59,130 nucleotides of DNA from Gordonia jinhuaensis (GTDB taxonomy: Bacteria > Actinomycetota > Actinomycetes > Mycobacteriales > Mycobacteriaceae): positions 24,591 to 83,720 of the forward strand of contig NZ_BMGC01000017.1 of assembly GCF_014639795.1 (NCBI RefSeq), in the 5' to 3' direction. The notes below the pieces were generated by a model. It saw only the letters and a program-made list of their open reading frames with translations, made no database searches and was not told the DNA's origin. The first letter of the stretch is position 1; each line of letters opens with the position of its first letter. The position numbers and the translations under genes are program-made. Of the stretch, positions 1 to 11,103 are shown in pieces.

Positions 1-69
1 CGATCCCCGACCAGAACGCCGTCAGCTCGGTGCACTCGTGTGAGCCGCGCGCGCTCCTGTTCTTCACAA

Positions 70-110
70 AGCTCACCCCCGCGACACTGGGCGTCGCGGG
101 GGCGAGCTTC
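70..110 (-). terminator. Strong hairpin terminator downstream of acs
   Basis: AAGCTC at 70-75 pairs with GAGCTT at 105-110, and after one mismatch CCCCCGCGAC (77-86) pairs with GTCGCGGGGG (94-103). The result is a 16-bp stem with a 7-nt loop. It starts 19 nt beyond the acs stop codon. No T-run follows on the minus strand, as is common for actinobacterial terminators. Bases 1-69 hold no feature I can support. Confidence 0.8.
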
Positions 111-128
111 AGACGAGGACCTGTGGGG

Positions 129-2120
<1,992 letters not shown>

Positions 2121-2230
2121 TGCCTTCCGTGGAGGAACATTCGTCTGAGACGTCCATTGTGAGGGTAGTCACGTTGGTAGTGCGTTGCAGGGGTGAGTCA
2201 CGTTTCGCTGCGGGTTTGGCGAGACGGCAC

Positions 2231-2477
2231 AAGCGCGACCAGTTCGTGCAGGCGCGACCAGTGCAATGGGTGCGTTGAGCAGAACTGGCTGCGCGGACAC
2301 AAACGCAACCAGTTCATGGATCTCGGGTCTCAAACGCGACCAGTTCGTGCAGACGCGACCAGTGCAATGGGTGCGTTTAGCAGAACTGGCTGCGCGGACA
2401 CAAACGCGACCAGTTCACGGATCTCGGGTCACAAACGCAACCAGTTCACGGACCCCGACTCACAAACGCAACCAGTT
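2231..2477. repeat. Intergenic array of CGCRACCAGTT repeats (31-bp and 101-bp periods)
   Basis: The 395-bp gap between dppD and acs has no convincing gene. It contains six exact CGCRACCAGTT cores (starting at 2234, 2304, 2335, 2405, 2436, 2467), two one-mismatch copies (2253, 2354) and two inverted copies AACTGGCTGCG (2283, 2384). Bases from about 2230 repeat with a period of exactly 101 bp. Inside and after this, a 31-bp unit repeats in tandem (2298, 2329; then 2399, 2430, and a partial at 2461). The open frames across it are by-products of the repeats. The inverted cores could form hairpins in RNA. Confidence 0.85.
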
Positions 2478-2515
2478 CCCGGGCGGCCGGGCATCGTAAA
2501 CCCGCCACACCCAAC

Positions 2516-4303
2516 TCACGCCCCGGCGGCGAGCCTCTCCTCGCGCTTGGAGCGCTGGGCTGTCGGGTCGGGGACGGGGACCGCGGCGAGCAGTCGCTTG
2601 GTGTAGTCGTCCTGCGGGTGGTTGAGCACCTGATCGGTGGTGCCCACCTCGACGAGCTTGCCGTGGTGCATCACCGCGATGCGGTCGGAGACCTGTTCGA
2701 CCACGGCCAGATCGTGGCTGATGAACAGGCAGGCGAAGCCGTATTCGCGCTGCAATGAGGCGAACAGTTCCAGCACGGTCGCCTGCACCGACACGTCGAG
2801 GGCACTGGTCGGCTCGTCGGCGACCAGCAGCTTGGGCTCGAGCGCCAGTGCGCGGGCGATACCGACACGCTGGCGCTGACCGCCGGAGAGCTCATGCGGG
2901 TAGCGGTTGCGCATCGAGGTCGACAGGCTCACGGCCTCGAGTAGTTCTTCGACGCGCTTGTTCAGCGCGTCGCCGCGCATCTTGCGCTTGAGGCGCAGCG
3001 GCTCGCCGATCGACTCTCCGATCGGGAACCGAGGGTTGAGCGAGGAACCCGGATCCTGGAACACGATGGCCACATCGTCACGGATCCTGCGCAACCGGGC
3101 GTTGTCGGGTTTGATCATGCTCTCGCCGACCACCTCCATCTCGCCGCCGACCGGCGGGAGCAGCCCGACGACCGCACGACCGATGGTCGACTTACCCGAC
3201 CCGGATTCGCCGACGAGTCCGAGCACCTCGGAGGCGTTGATGTGCAGCGACACCCCGTCGACCGCGCGGAAGCCCGAACTGCTTCCGCGGCCGGGATATT
3301 CGATGATGGTGTCGCGCATCTCGAGGACCCGGGTGTCGCTCTTGCCCGACTCACCCGACCGGGACGTCGCGGTGTCGGCATCGACGGTGCCGCGGTCCTC
3401 GGGGGCCACCTGCTCGGGGTTCTCGTCGGCGAACGTCTCGAGGTGCTCGCCGAGGTGAGGCACCGAGTCGAGCAGCTTCACGGTGTAGGGATCGCGCGGT
3501 GAGGCGAACACCTGTGTGGCAGGGCCCGATTCCACCACCTGGCCGTCCTTCATCACCATCACGCGGTCGGCGATGTCGGCGACCACACCCATGTCGTGGG
3601 TGATGAGCAGGATTCCGGCGTCGATGCGGTCGCGCAGATCGCGCATCAGCTCGAGGATCTCGGCCTGCACGGTCACGTCGAGGGCGGTGGTCGGTTCGTC
3701 GGCGATCAGCAGGCCGGGCTCGTTGGCCAGCGCCATGGCGATCATCGCGCGCTGACGCTGACCACCGGAGAGCTGGTGAGGATAGGAGTCCACGCGCGTC
3801 TGGGGGTCGGGGATCTCCACCATCGTCAGCAGCTCGATCGCCCGTGCCAGCGCAGCCTTCGGAGTGACGTTGCGGTGGCTGCGGATCACCTCGGAGATCT
3901 GGAAACCGATGGTGTACACCGGGTTCAGCGCCGTCATCGGCTCCTGGAAGATCATCGCCACGTCGTTGCCGCGCACACCGCGCACCACCGAGGGTTTCGC
4001 GCCGACCAGTTCGTTGCCGCGCAGCGCGATCGACCCGGTCACCCGGGCGTTCTGCGGCAGCAGACCGAGCATCGCCATCGCCGCGGTCGACTTGCCCGAG
4101 CCGGATTCGCCGACGATCGCGAGCACCTCACCCTTGCCGAGGGTGAAGTCGATGCCGCGCACCGCGCCGAACCACTCTTTACCGGTCCAGAAGTCGACCT
4201 TCAGGTCGGACACGGCCAGTGTCGGCCCGTCGAACTTCTCGTGTTCGATGGTGATGTCGTCGGAGGCGGGAGCCCCGCGCAGAAGTGTCTTGAGATCGAT
4301 CAT
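2516..4303 (-). CDS. dppD: Dipeptide ABC transporter, fused double ATP-binding subunit
   Basis: A 595-residue protein with two complete ABC nucleotide-binding domains in one chain. Each has a Walker A (GESGSGKS), an LSGGQRQR signature and a Walker B with LLIADEPT or LLVADEPT. This is a DppD-DppF fusion, as in Rv3663c. It powers uptake of di/oligopeptides through DppB-DppC. The start is the ATG giving MIDLKTLL, with AGAGGA 11 nt upstream; the open frame extends 31 codons further but that stretch looks non-coding. Unusually, it is separated from dppC by an oppositely oriented gene, so it must have its own promoter in the 4304-4425 gap. Domain assignment is certain; substrate range is inferred from context. 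Confidence 0.93.
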   Translation of the reverse strand: MIDLKTLLRGAPASDDITIEHEKFDGPTLAVSDLKVDFWTGKEWFGAVRGIDFTLGKGEVLAIVGESGSGKSTAAMAMLGLLPQNARVTGSIALRGNELVGAKPSVVRGVRGNDVAMIFQEPMTALNPVYTIGFQISEVIRSHRNVTPKAALARAIELLTMVEIPDPQTRVDSYPHQLSGGQRQRAMIAMALANEPGLLIADEPTTALDVTVQAEILELMRDLRDRIDAGILLITHDMGVVADIADRVMVMKDGQVVESGPATQVFASPRDPYTVKLLDSVPHLGEHLETFADENPEQVAPEDRGTVDADTATSRSGESGKSDTRVLEMRDTIIEYPGRGSSSGFRAVDGVSLHINASEVLGLVGESGSGKSTIGRAVVGLLPPVGGEMEVVGESMIKPDNARLRRIRDDVAIVFQDPGSSLNPRFPIGESIGEPLRLKRKMRGDALNKRVEELLEAVSLSTSMRNRYPHELSGGQRQRVGIARALALEPKLLVADEPTSALDVSVQATVLELFASLQREYGFACLFISHDLAVVEQVSDRIAVMHHGKLVEVGTTDQVLNHPQDDYTKRLLAAVPVPDPTAQRSKREERLAAGA

Positions 4304-4425
4304 GGTTCTACTGATCCTCTGTGAATCGAGGTGCGGTGAATCGAGGAGCCGGCCTCGCCGTGCGGTGACTCGCGTCGGCAGGCCCGGTGCTTGCATGCGC
4401 GATGCCCGAGGGTGAGCATGGCCGG

Positions 4426-5079
4426 GTGAGTGAGATGAGCGACGCCACCGGACCCGAGACCCGCGGTGAGGTGGTGACCATCCGGCCCAAGGGGCCGGTG
4501 ATCATGGCCGCGGTGATGTTCGTCATCGCCGCAGTGGCGGTGGTGTACGCCTTCGTCGTCGACGCGGGCGTCGGTGTCACGGTACTCGGGCCGATGATCC
4601 TGCTCGCCGCGCTCGCATGGCTGCTGCTCGCCAATCCCCATGTGGAGGTGAGCGATTCGTGGGTGCGCGTGGTCAATCCGCTGCGTACATACGAGGTGCC
4701 GTTGTCGGCGCTGCGTGACGTTGCCACCAAGTGGGCGCTGACGCTGGCCACCGACGACGGCACTGTGGTGGCCTGGTCGGCGACCTCGCCCTCGGGCCGC
4801 GGGGCGATGACCGGACGCGACGACAAGCAGCGTCGGACCGACCGGACATCGGTGCCGCGCTCGGCGATCCGACCCGACGGCACCATCTCGCCCAGTGACC
4901 TGTCGGGCACCGACTCCGGTGACGCCGCCACCGCGATCCGTACGCGCTGGGAATCCGCGCGCACCTCCGGCGCACTCGACGATCGATCGGGCGAGCCGGT
5001 GCGCACACACCTCAACCTCGCCTCGATCGGCGTCGTGGTCGTCGGCATCGTCATGACCGTGGTGTCTGTTCTGGTGTAG
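4426..5079 (+). CDS. Membrane protein with PH-like domain (bPH6 type)
   Basis: About 217 residues. After a short N-terminal tail come two hydrophobic helices (VIMAAVMFVIAAVAVVYAFV and VLGPMILLAALAWLLL), then a beta-rich segment (HVEVSDSWVRVVNPLRTYEV) typical of bacterial PH-like domains, a polar linker, and a C-terminal hydrophobic helix ending in VVSVLV. I chose the GTG at 4426, which follows GAGGGTGAG; ATG 4435 is equally possible. The 3' end overlaps the 3' end of dppC by 29 bp on the opposite strand, and the gene diverges from dppD. It therefore splits the dpp cluster. Function is unknown; proteins of this layout are widespread in actinobacteria. Confidence 0.8.
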   Translation: MSEMSDATGPETRGEVVTIRPKGPVIMAAVMFVIAAVAVVYAFVVDAGVGVTVLGPMILLAALAWLLLANPHVEVSDSWVRVVNPLRTYEVPLSALRDVATKWALTLATDDGTVVAWSATSPSGRGAMTGRDDKQRRTDRTSVPRSAIRPDGTISPSDLSGTDSGDAATAIRTRWESARTSGALDDRSGEPVRTHLNLASIGVVVVGIVMTVVSVLV

Positions 5080-6199
5080 CCGGGCCGTCGCCCGGACCCT
5101 CGTCACCGCCGGCGCCGCCGGTCGGTGTACTCGTCGAGTCGGGCACACCCGTGGGCTTCTCCGGAATGTCGGACTCGGGGCGTTCCTCGGCGGAGCGACC
5201 GAGAATCCGCTTGTACCACTTGACCTTCGGGATCACGCGCTGGCGCGGATCGTAGGCGTCGCGCAGTCCGTCGCCGATGAAGTTCACCGTCAGGGCGATG
5301 ATGATGATGAACAGGCCGGGCCACCAGAACAGCCAGGGGCGGGTGGAGAACGCCGCCTGGTTCTCGGTGATCAGCAGACCCAGCGAGGTGTCGGGGCTGC
5401 GCACACCGACGCCGAGGTAACTCAGCGAGGTCTCCAGCAGGATCGCGGTCGCGGTGGTCAGCGTCGCCGACACCACGATCACACCGACCGTGTTGGGCAT
5501 GATGTGGCGGAAGATGATTCGCGCCGAGGATGCACCGCCCACGCGGGCGGCGTCGACGAATTCACGCTCACGCAGCAACAGGAATTCGCCGCGGACCACG
5601 CGGGCCAGCGACGTCCAGCCGACCAGTCCGATGACCAGACCGATCACCACCACACCGGATTTGCCCCACTTGGCGCCCAGGGTGGCGGCGATCGCGATCA
5701 CCGGGATGGTGATGACGACGTCGGTCAGGCGCATGAGCACTGCCTCGGTCCAGCCGCGGAAATAGCCTGCGACGGCGCCGATCACGGTGCCGACCACGGT
5801 CGACACGACACCGGCGATGAAGGCCACCACGATCGACTGCTGCGCGCCGCGCATCGTCAGCGCGAAGTAGTCCACGCCGATGGAGTTCTGCCCGAACGGG
5901 TGCTCACCGAGGCTGAAGGGGAACTTCCAGGTGGGATGGCCGCCGTTGAGGATCGGTGCGGTGTCCTTGTAGTCCCACTTCCACCAGCCCGGCAGGCCGG
6001 CGAAGCCGATCGAGCTGTAGACCAGGATGATCGCCAGGATCAAGATGGCCAGGCCGATCATCGCGCCGCGGTGGCGGATGAAGCGGTTGAACACGAGCCG
6101 ACCCTGCGATTGCGCCTTGGTGGTCAGCACGTCGGGTTCGGGACCGACTCCGGAGGTCTCCGGGCTCGGGACGTTCTGCGTGGTGAGTTGCTGGGTCAT
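5051..6199 (-). CDS. dppC: Dipeptide ABC transporter permease DppC
   Basis: 382-residue inner-membrane permease of the BPD_transp_1 family. It has an N-terminal TM helix (AMIGLAILILAIILVYSS), the usual periplasmic loop, five further helices, and the EAA loop EFVDAARVGGASSARIIF that docks on the ATPase. A hydrophilic Pro/Thr/Gly-rich tail of about 45 residues at the C terminus is longer than in E. coli DppC. The ATG start (MTQQLTTQN) overlaps the dppB stop as ATGA, so the two are translationally coupled. Upstream in-frame codons belong to the shadow of dppB and are not part of this protein. Confidence 0.93.
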   Translation of the reverse strand: MTQQLTTQNVPSPETSGVGPEPDVLTTKAQSQGRLVFNRFIRHRGAMIGLAILILAIILVYSSIGFAGLPGWWKWDYKDTAPILNGGHPTWKFPFSLGEHPFGQNSIGVDYFALTMRGAQQSIVVAFIAGVVSTVVGTVIGAVAGYFRGWTEAVLMRLTDVVITIPVIAIAATLGAKWGKSGVVVIGLVIGLVGWTSLARVVRGEFLLLREREFVDAARVGGASSARIIFRHIMPNTVGVIVVSATLTTATAILLETSLSYLGVGVRSPDTSLGLLITENQAAFSTRPWLFWWPGLFIIIIALTVNFIGDGLRDAYDPRQRVIPKVKWYKRILGRSAEERPESDIPEKPTGVPDSTSTPTGGAGGDEGPGDGPATPEQTPRS

Positions 6200-7818
6200 T
6201 GGAGACGAATCCTGGGATCGAGAGCGGTGTAGAGCAGATCGGCGACGAGGTTGAACAACACCGCCGCCGTGCCGGTGACGAGGAAGAACGCCATCACGAC
6301 GTTCGGGTTCACCGCGTTGAGCCCCTGAATGAACAACGTGCCCATGCCTTTCCAGCCGAACACGTTCTCGGTGATGACGGCACCGCCGATGACCGCGGCG
6401 AAGTCGTAGGCCACGACGGTGGTCAGCGGGATGAGCGCGTTGCGGAAGGCGTGGCGCATGACGACCGTGCGCTCGGTGAGGCCCTTGGCGCGTGCGGTGC
6501 GGATGTAGTCCTGGTTCATCACCTCGAGCATCGACGCGCGGGTGTAGCGCGTGTAGCTGGCGAAGCTGATGAGGATCAAGGCGATGGTCGGCAGCAGCAG
6601 TGACGTGCTCACGTCGAGGAAGTGCTGCCAGATGTTGCCGTGGAAGTTCGGCGTCGAATCGCCCACGGTGGGGATCGGGCGACCGTACTTCTTCTCGGAG
6701 AACCGGTGGAAGTTGACCAGCACCTTGTCCAGCAGGATGAACAGCCCGGTACCGATTCCGGTGAAGATCGACGCGCGCACGGCCTGGCTGCGGTATTCGG
6801 CGCCGCCGACGAACCATCCGATCGCCCCCGACACCACGATCGCGATGATGCCCAGGATCACCAGGAAGCCGACGGCCGGGTTCTTGAGCACCGGCTGCAG
6901 TGCCACACCGCAGATCACGCCGACCAGTGCGGTGATGATCGTCGACGACAGCACCGGCCGCGCCTTCAACCCCGACACCAGCGCTGTCGAGGCCAGTGCG
7001 ACCAGTAGTGAGAACACCAGGATCAATCCCGGCCCCAGTGCCGGGCGGGCGAACCACGAGACGGCCGAGAGGTACTGGGTGATCGCGATGATCACCACCA
7101 ACGTCACGCCCACGACGAGCCATCGCCGTCGGCTCGTGCCGCCGATCACCGCGGCGAGCAGCAGACCGATGATGAGGCCGAGTATCACCGACACCCAGAT
7201 CGGGATGCTCGGGTTCTCCAGCCAGTTGTTGAACTTGATCGCGCCGAATTCCTTGAGCAGCACCGCAACCCAGAAGATCGGCAGCGAGAACAGCAGGAAG
7301 GAGGAGAAGGTGATCGTGTAGTCGAAGGCGGAGTACTGGCGCAGCGCGGAGAGGATACCCACGACCACACCCAGGATCACCGCGAGCGCCAGCGCGAGCA
7401 GGACCAGCCGCAACGTGGTGGTGATGGCGTTGCCCAGGATGCCGGTGACCGGGGTGTTGTCGATCGACTTGCCCAGATCGCAGGAGACGCCGGGGACGAA
7501 GCACCCGGCCGCGCCGCGCAGCCAGTTGAAGTAGCGGACGATCACGTTCTGGTCGAGGTGCAGTGCCTCGGTGACCGCGCGGATCTTGCCCTCGCGGATG
7601 TTGGCTGGATACGACTCGAAGTTCTGCCGCGGGTCGCCCGACCACACCACGAGCATGTACATGAGGAAGGTCGCGCCCAGCAGGACGAAGAAGCTGGTGA
7701 TCAGTCGGCGGATCACGAAGAACAGCGCCGGATTGTGCAGCGCTCTTCTCATATCGAATCGCCGTGGCCGTGGTGACGGCGTGGTGTCGGCGCTGGTGTC
7801 GTGGGTTTCGACGGACAT
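6196..7818 (-). CDS. dppB: Dipeptide ABC transporter permease DppB, enlarged form
   Basis: 540 residues against about 310-340 for usual DppB (Rv3665c is about 308). The N-terminal helix (VIRRLITSFFVLLGATFLMY), the periplasmic segment, TM2-TM3 and the C-terminal half with the EAA loop YIRTARAKGL are all recognisable. Between about residues 200 and 400 lies an insertion of roughly 190 residues containing several extra hydrophobic helices (for example GLILVFSLLVALASTALV and FLVILGIIAIVVSGAIG). The frame is unbroken, so this looks like a real family variant rather than an error. Start: ATG giving MSVETHDT, with weak AAGAA upstream. It pairs with DppC. Confidence 0.9.
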   Translation of the reverse strand: MSVETHDTSADTTPSPRPRRFDMRRALHNPALFFVIRRLITSFFVLLGATFLMYMLVVWSGDPRQNFESYPANIREGKIRAVTEALHLDQNVIVRYFNWLRGAAGCFVPGVSCDLGKSIDNTPVTGILGNAITTTLRLVLLALALAVILGVVVGILSALRQYSAFDYTITFSSFLLFSLPIFWVAVLLKEFGAIKFNNWLENPSIPIWVSVILGLIIGLLLAAVIGGTSRRRWLVVGVTLVVIIAITQYLSAVSWFARPALGPGLILVFSLLVALASTALVSGLKARPVLSSTIITALVGVICGVALQPVLKNPAVGFLVILGIIAIVVSGAIGWFVGGAEYRSQAVRASIFTGIGTGLFILLDKVLVNFHRFSEKKYGRPIPTVGDSTPNFHGNIWQHFLDVSTSLLLPTIALILISFASYTRYTRASMLEVMNQDYIRTARAKGLTERTVVMRHAFRNALIPLTTVVAYDFAAVIGGAVITENVFGWKGMGTLFIQGLNAVNPNVVMAFFLVTGTAAVLFNLVADLLYTALDPRIRLQ

Positions 7819-7868
7819 ATGAATTCTTTGCGGTATCTGCGGCGGTGGCCGTGGGAGAGGGAAGGGAT

Positions 7869-7900
7869 GGTGCGGCCCGGCGGCGTTGACGGGCCGCACC
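7869..7900 (-). terminator. Hairpin between dppA and dppB
   Basis: GGTGCGGCCC (7869-7878) and GGGCCGCACC (7891-7900) form a perfect 10-bp stem with a 12-nt loop, 98 nt after the dppA stop. No T-run follows. A structure here would fit partial termination or 3'-end protection that gives more binding protein than permease, as known for many ABC importers. The role is inferred. Confidence 0.6.
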
Positions 7901-7997
7901 GGACACGACCCGGCGCCGGGGCGGGAGACCAGCGTGGTCCCTCGCCGCCGACGCCGTTGGCCGGTCGTATCAGTCGGAGACTAGATGTCCGTGACGA

Positions 7998-9722
7998 TCA
8001 GGACGTCTTGACCCAGTCCGACGCGTTGTAGGTGGCCATGGTCTGGGTGGTGTTGAGCACCACGCCGGACACCTTCGGTGAGTACGCGTTGAGCAGCGGC
8101 CACGCGAACAGCGGGATGGTGACCATGTCCTTCCACAGGATGGTCTCGATCTGCTTGATCAGGTCGGTCTGCTTGCTCTTGTCGGTGGTCTGCACCAGCT
8201 CGGTGAGGAGGCTGTCGACCTGCGGGTTGGAGTACTTGCCGTAGTTCTGGTCGCTACCGGTGGCGAACAGCGGCTGGTTCTCCGAGACGGTGCCGCTGCC
8301 GCTCCAGGCAAACTGCGCCATGTCGTAGGCACCCGAGGTGGTGACGTCGCCCCACTCCTTGGGGGTCAGCGCACGCACGTTGAACTTGAATCCGGCCTGG
8401 TTGCACGAGTCGGCGATGAGCTGCTCGGTCTGTGCGCGACGCGGGTTCGGGTTGCCCAGGTAGATGGCGTTGACCGTGAGGTCGGTGACACCCGACTTGG
8501 CGATGTCGGCCTTGGCGCCGGCGATGTCGACCTTGTCGAAGGCGCTGCCGCCCGAGGCGTCGGCGATCTCCTTGTAGTTGTCCTGGAACGGGTAGACCAG
8601 GCGGGTCTGCATCAGGCTGGCGTCGGGGTTGACCGGCTTGATCAGCTTGTCGACGATGTCCTGGCGCGGGAGGCACTTGGCGATCGCGTCACGCAGCAGC
8701 GGGTTGGAGAACTTCGACTTGAAGTTGAAGTCGAGGTGGTCGTAGGAGAAACCCGAGCCGGTGTTGCGCTTGGCGGCGTCGCCGAGCTTGTCGAGCGAGG
8801 AGATCAGGTCGACGTTCGGCTGCGGCTCGATGACATCGGCGTCACCGTTCTGCAGTGCCTGGACCTGCTGATCCTGCGGGATGAACTTGATGGTGATGCC
8901 GCCGTTCTTCGGCTTGGCACCCCACCACTTGTCGTTGGGGACCAGGGTGATCGACTGGCCGGCCTGCCAGGTGCCGATCTTGTACGGTCCGGCCGACGGG
9001 ATGATGTCGGCGGCAGGCAGCTGGCCGGGGGAGAAGCCCGTCCACTTGTTGTTCCAGAAGTCGGCGATCTTGGCGATGGCAGCCTTGTCGTCGCTCTTCA
9101 CGGCCTGCGCGATGTTGGTCCCGGTGGCCTTCTCGACCACATGCGCCGGCATCAGCGGCGACGACTGTGTACCCAGTGCGACGTCCCAGTCACCGAACGG
9201 CTTGTTGTAGGTGACGGTGAAGGTCTTGGAGTTCGGGTCCTCGGTGGGAGCCTGAATGTCCTGGATACCGGTGGTCGAGGCGGGCTGGAACTCGCTGTAC
9301 TTGCCGTTGTGTGACAGCCAGTAGAGGTACCAGTCGTCGGCGGTGATCGGCGTGCCGTCCGACCAGACCGCCTTGTCGCTGATGGTGTACTTCACCTTCA
9401 ACGGGTTGTCCGAGATCTTCTCGAACGTGCCGTAATCGGTGTCGCGCTGATGGTTGCCCTTGGCGTCGACGTAGGAGAAGTACGGCTGCACCTGGTTGAG
9501 AACCACGGCATTGGCGACAGCGTTCGCACTGGCGTTGTCGTTGTTGTACGCCGAGAACTCCTGCTCGGTGGCGTAGGTGATGGTGTTGCTGTTACCCGAC
9601 GCGTTCGCCGACGCGCCCGAACCGCTGCTGCCGGAATCGTCATCCGAGCTGGTGCACGCGGTGGCGACCATGCTGGCCGAGACCAGGCTGATCACCGCAG
9701 CGGCAAGTCTTGTGGACTTCAA
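7998..9722 (-). CDS. dppA: Dipeptide ABC transporter substrate-binding lipoprotein DppA
   Basis: 574-residue SBP_bac_5 family protein that captures peptides outside the membrane and delivers them to DppBC. The N terminus is a lipoprotein signal (MKSTRLAAAVISLVSAS) with an ATAC lipobox, followed by a Ser/Asp-rich linker. The family region NPLKVKYTISDKAVWSDGTP follows. The start is TTG with a strong GGGGGAG 5 nt upstream. It is the first gene of the dppABC transcript. The 275 bp up to the divergent gene at 9998 should hold its promoter; TACGTT near 9747-9752 is a possible -10 box, without a clear -35. Confidence 0.95.
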   Translation of the reverse strand: MKSTRLAAAVISLVSASMVATACTSSDDDSGSSGSGASANASGNSNTITYATEQEFSAYNNDNASANAVANAVVLNQVQPYFSYVDAKGNHQRDTDYGTFEKISDNPLKVKYTISDKAVWSDGTPITADDWYLYWLSHNGKYSEFQPASTTGIQDIQAPTEDPNSKTFTVTYNKPFGDWDVALGTQSSPLMPAHVVEKATGTNIAQAVKSDDKAAIAKIADFWNNKWTGFSPGQLPAADIIPSAGPYKIGTWQAGQSITLVPNDKWWGAKPKNGGITIKFIPQDQQVQALQNGDADVIEPQPNVDLISSLDKLGDAAKRNTGSGFSYDHLDFNFKSKFSNPLLRDAIAKCLPRQDIVDKLIKPVNPDASLMQTRLVYPFQDNYKEIADASGGSAFDKVDIAGAKADIAKSGVTDLTVNAIYLGNPNPRRAQTEQLIADSCNQAGFKFNVRALTPKEWGDVTTSGAYDMAQFAWSGSGTVSENQPLFATGSDQNYGKYSNPQVDSLLTELVQTTDKSKQTDLIKQIETILWKDMVTIPLFAWPLLNAYSPKVSGVVLNTTQTMATYNASDWVKTS

Positions 9723-9997
9723 AGAACTCCCCCTGTGAAGTTAAACGTATGAAGCAACCGTTCATGCGTTCGATGGCTGTGAACACATCGTTCACCAGCG
9801 AACCATACGACCGACGCGCCGCCAACTCCTGCCGAAAACCGAAACACGGTGGAAACGAGAACACGACACGGTCCCCCGAACATATGAATGCTGCGGACAA
9901 ATGTGCGACAGGACACAGGTCCCGGGTACGTGTGCCCCCGGGTACCGGTTCGTCCCCGGAGGATCGCGCGCCGGGGACGTCGATAAGCTCGCTCGAT

Positions 9998-10747
9998 GTG
10001 ACCACGGATCCACTTGCCCCGCTCGCGGAACTGCCTGGTGTGCGCGACGCCGCCGTTTCTGCAGGTGACGCGCTTGCCGCGGTACACAGGCACCCGGTCA
10101 ATCTGCGCGGGTGGACCAATACGGCCACCGAGGCCTCGTGGCGGGCGGCGCGGCTGTCGGCGGCGATCGACGGTGCTGATGTGGAACTGCGGCGCGACGG
10201 CGATCTCGCCGACCCACTGCTTGCGGGCGCGATGCGGGTGGCACAGGCCCTCGATGGGGATGCGCTGTCGGGGTCGGTGGCGATCTGGACGCGCGCGCCT
10301 CGACAGGCGCTGGCACGGCTGCACGTGCTGGCCGCCGCCGATTACGACATCGACACCGACGACCTCGGCCGACCGCGCCCCGATCCCGGGGTGGGGGAGC
10401 GGCTCGACCTGCTCTCGCAGTTGGTGACCGGCGGTACGTCGGTGCCCGCCCCGATCCTAGCCGGCGTGGTGCACGGCGAACTGCTGGCACTGCAGGCCTT
10501 CGGCGCGACCAGTGGCGTGATCGCCCGGGCGGCATCGCGGTTGGTCGCCGCCTCGACCGGGCTCGACCCGCACAATCTCGGTGTCCCGGAGGTCGCGTGG
10601 TTCAAGGAACGTGGACGCTACCGTGAGGCGGCCGCCGGATTCGCCTCCGGAGATGCCGATGCGATTGCGGCGTGGCTGATCATGTGTGCCCGCGCCTTCG
10701 AGACCGGTGCCGCTGAGGCGAGATCGATCGCCGACGCGGCGCGGTAG
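9998..10747 (+). CDS. Conserved actinobacterial protein, Rv3662c type, function unknown
   Basis: 249 residues, soluble, mostly alpha-helical and Ala-rich. Recognisable stretches are LAPLAELPGVRDAA, HRHPVNLRGW, EASWRAARLSAAIDGA and FKERGRYREAAAGFASGDAD. I recognise this as the family of M. tuberculosis Rv3662c, which also lies between dpp and the Tad locus. The N-terminal pattern resembles the helical region before Fic/DOC domains, but no Fic motif is present, and database labels such as oxidoreductase are not supported by anything I see. The GTG start gives VTTDPLAP; upstream codons look non-coding. No good ribosome site is visible. A strong hairpin follows 53 bp after the stop. Confidence 0.8.
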   Translation: MTTDPLAPLAELPGVRDAAVSAGDALAAVHRHPVNLRGWTNTATEASWRAARLSAAIDGADVELRRDGDLADPLLAGAMRVAQALDGDALSGSVAIWTRAPRQALARLHVLAAADYDIDTDDLGRPRPDPGVGERLDLLSQLVTGGTSVPAPILAGVVHGELLALQAFGATSGVIARAASRLVAASTGLDPHNLGVPEVAWFKERGRYREAAAGFASGDADAIAAWLIMCARAFETGAAEARSIADAAR

Positions 10748-10799
10748 GAGCAGAGGCCGCACGGACTCCGCGCCCAGCACAGACATGGGTCCCACACAT

Positions 10800-10844
10800 A
10801 CGAACGGCGAACGCCCCCGGAGGAGTGGGGTGTTCGCCGTTCGT
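10800..10844. terminator. Bidirectional terminator between two convergent transcripts
   Basis: ACGAACGGCGAAC (10800-10812) and GTTCGCCGTTCGT (10832-10844) form a perfect 13-bp stem. A G.U pair and CCCC/GGGG (10814-10817 with 10827-10830) extend it to about 18 bp with a 9-nt loop. It ends the gene at 9998-10747 on the plus strand and the candidate Ms1-like RNA on the minus strand. Neither side has a T-run. Confidence 0.85.
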
Positions 10845-11097
10845 CAGGCATGAACGCGAGTTACTCAAGCGTGCACAGGTGGGTTGTGTGGGTATGCCTC
10901 GGCGGTGGTGTGTCCTCGCCATCGGAATGGTCGCCGCCCAAGGCGACCATCGTCATCTGACGAGAGAACAGTCGCAGGCGCACAACACTTTTGCTTGGAG
11001 CAAGCTCCGCGTGGGTGCTCGTCGTTCATGCCGGGGGTCCGAACAGGGGGTCAATCCCTTCTCTTCCGGGATCTGACGTTGCCTCTCGGACGTCCGT
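10800..11097 (-). ncRNA. Candidate Ms1/MTS2823-type RNA (6S-like RNA polymerase-binding RNA)
   Basis: No protein fits here, but the minus strand folds into a nested rod. CTCGTCGTTCATGCC (11018-11032 on the plus strand) pairs with GGCATGAACGCGAG (10847-10860). CACAAC (10981-10986) pairs with GTTGTG (10883-10888). The tip is a perfect 9-bp hairpin (10927-10935 with 10942-10950). A promoter and a strong terminator define a transcript of about 298 nt, close to the roughly 300 nt known for MTS2823/Ms1. From memory, MTS2823 lies between Rv3661 and Rv3662c and converges on Rv3662c, the same arrangement as here. Ms1 binds RNA polymerase core without sigma in stationary phase. I see the structure; the family name is inferred from position, size and fold. 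Confidence 0.68.
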
Positions 11098-11103
11098 GAA
11101 TTC

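Noticed and set aside
2231-2477. Possible CRISPR array at the 31-bp repeats
   Set aside because: Repeats are directly adjacent with no unique spacers, and no cas genes are nearby.
2193-2606. Open frames across the CGCRACCAGTT array that look like a repetitive protein
   Set aside because: They are by-products of repeat periods, occur in two frames at once, and lack start signals.
5051-7906. One 951-residue protein covering dppC and part of the dppB region
   Set aside because: The N-terminal 560 residues are Arg/His/Pro-rich antisense-type shadow of dppB; the real dppC starts at MTQQLTTQ with ATGA overlap.
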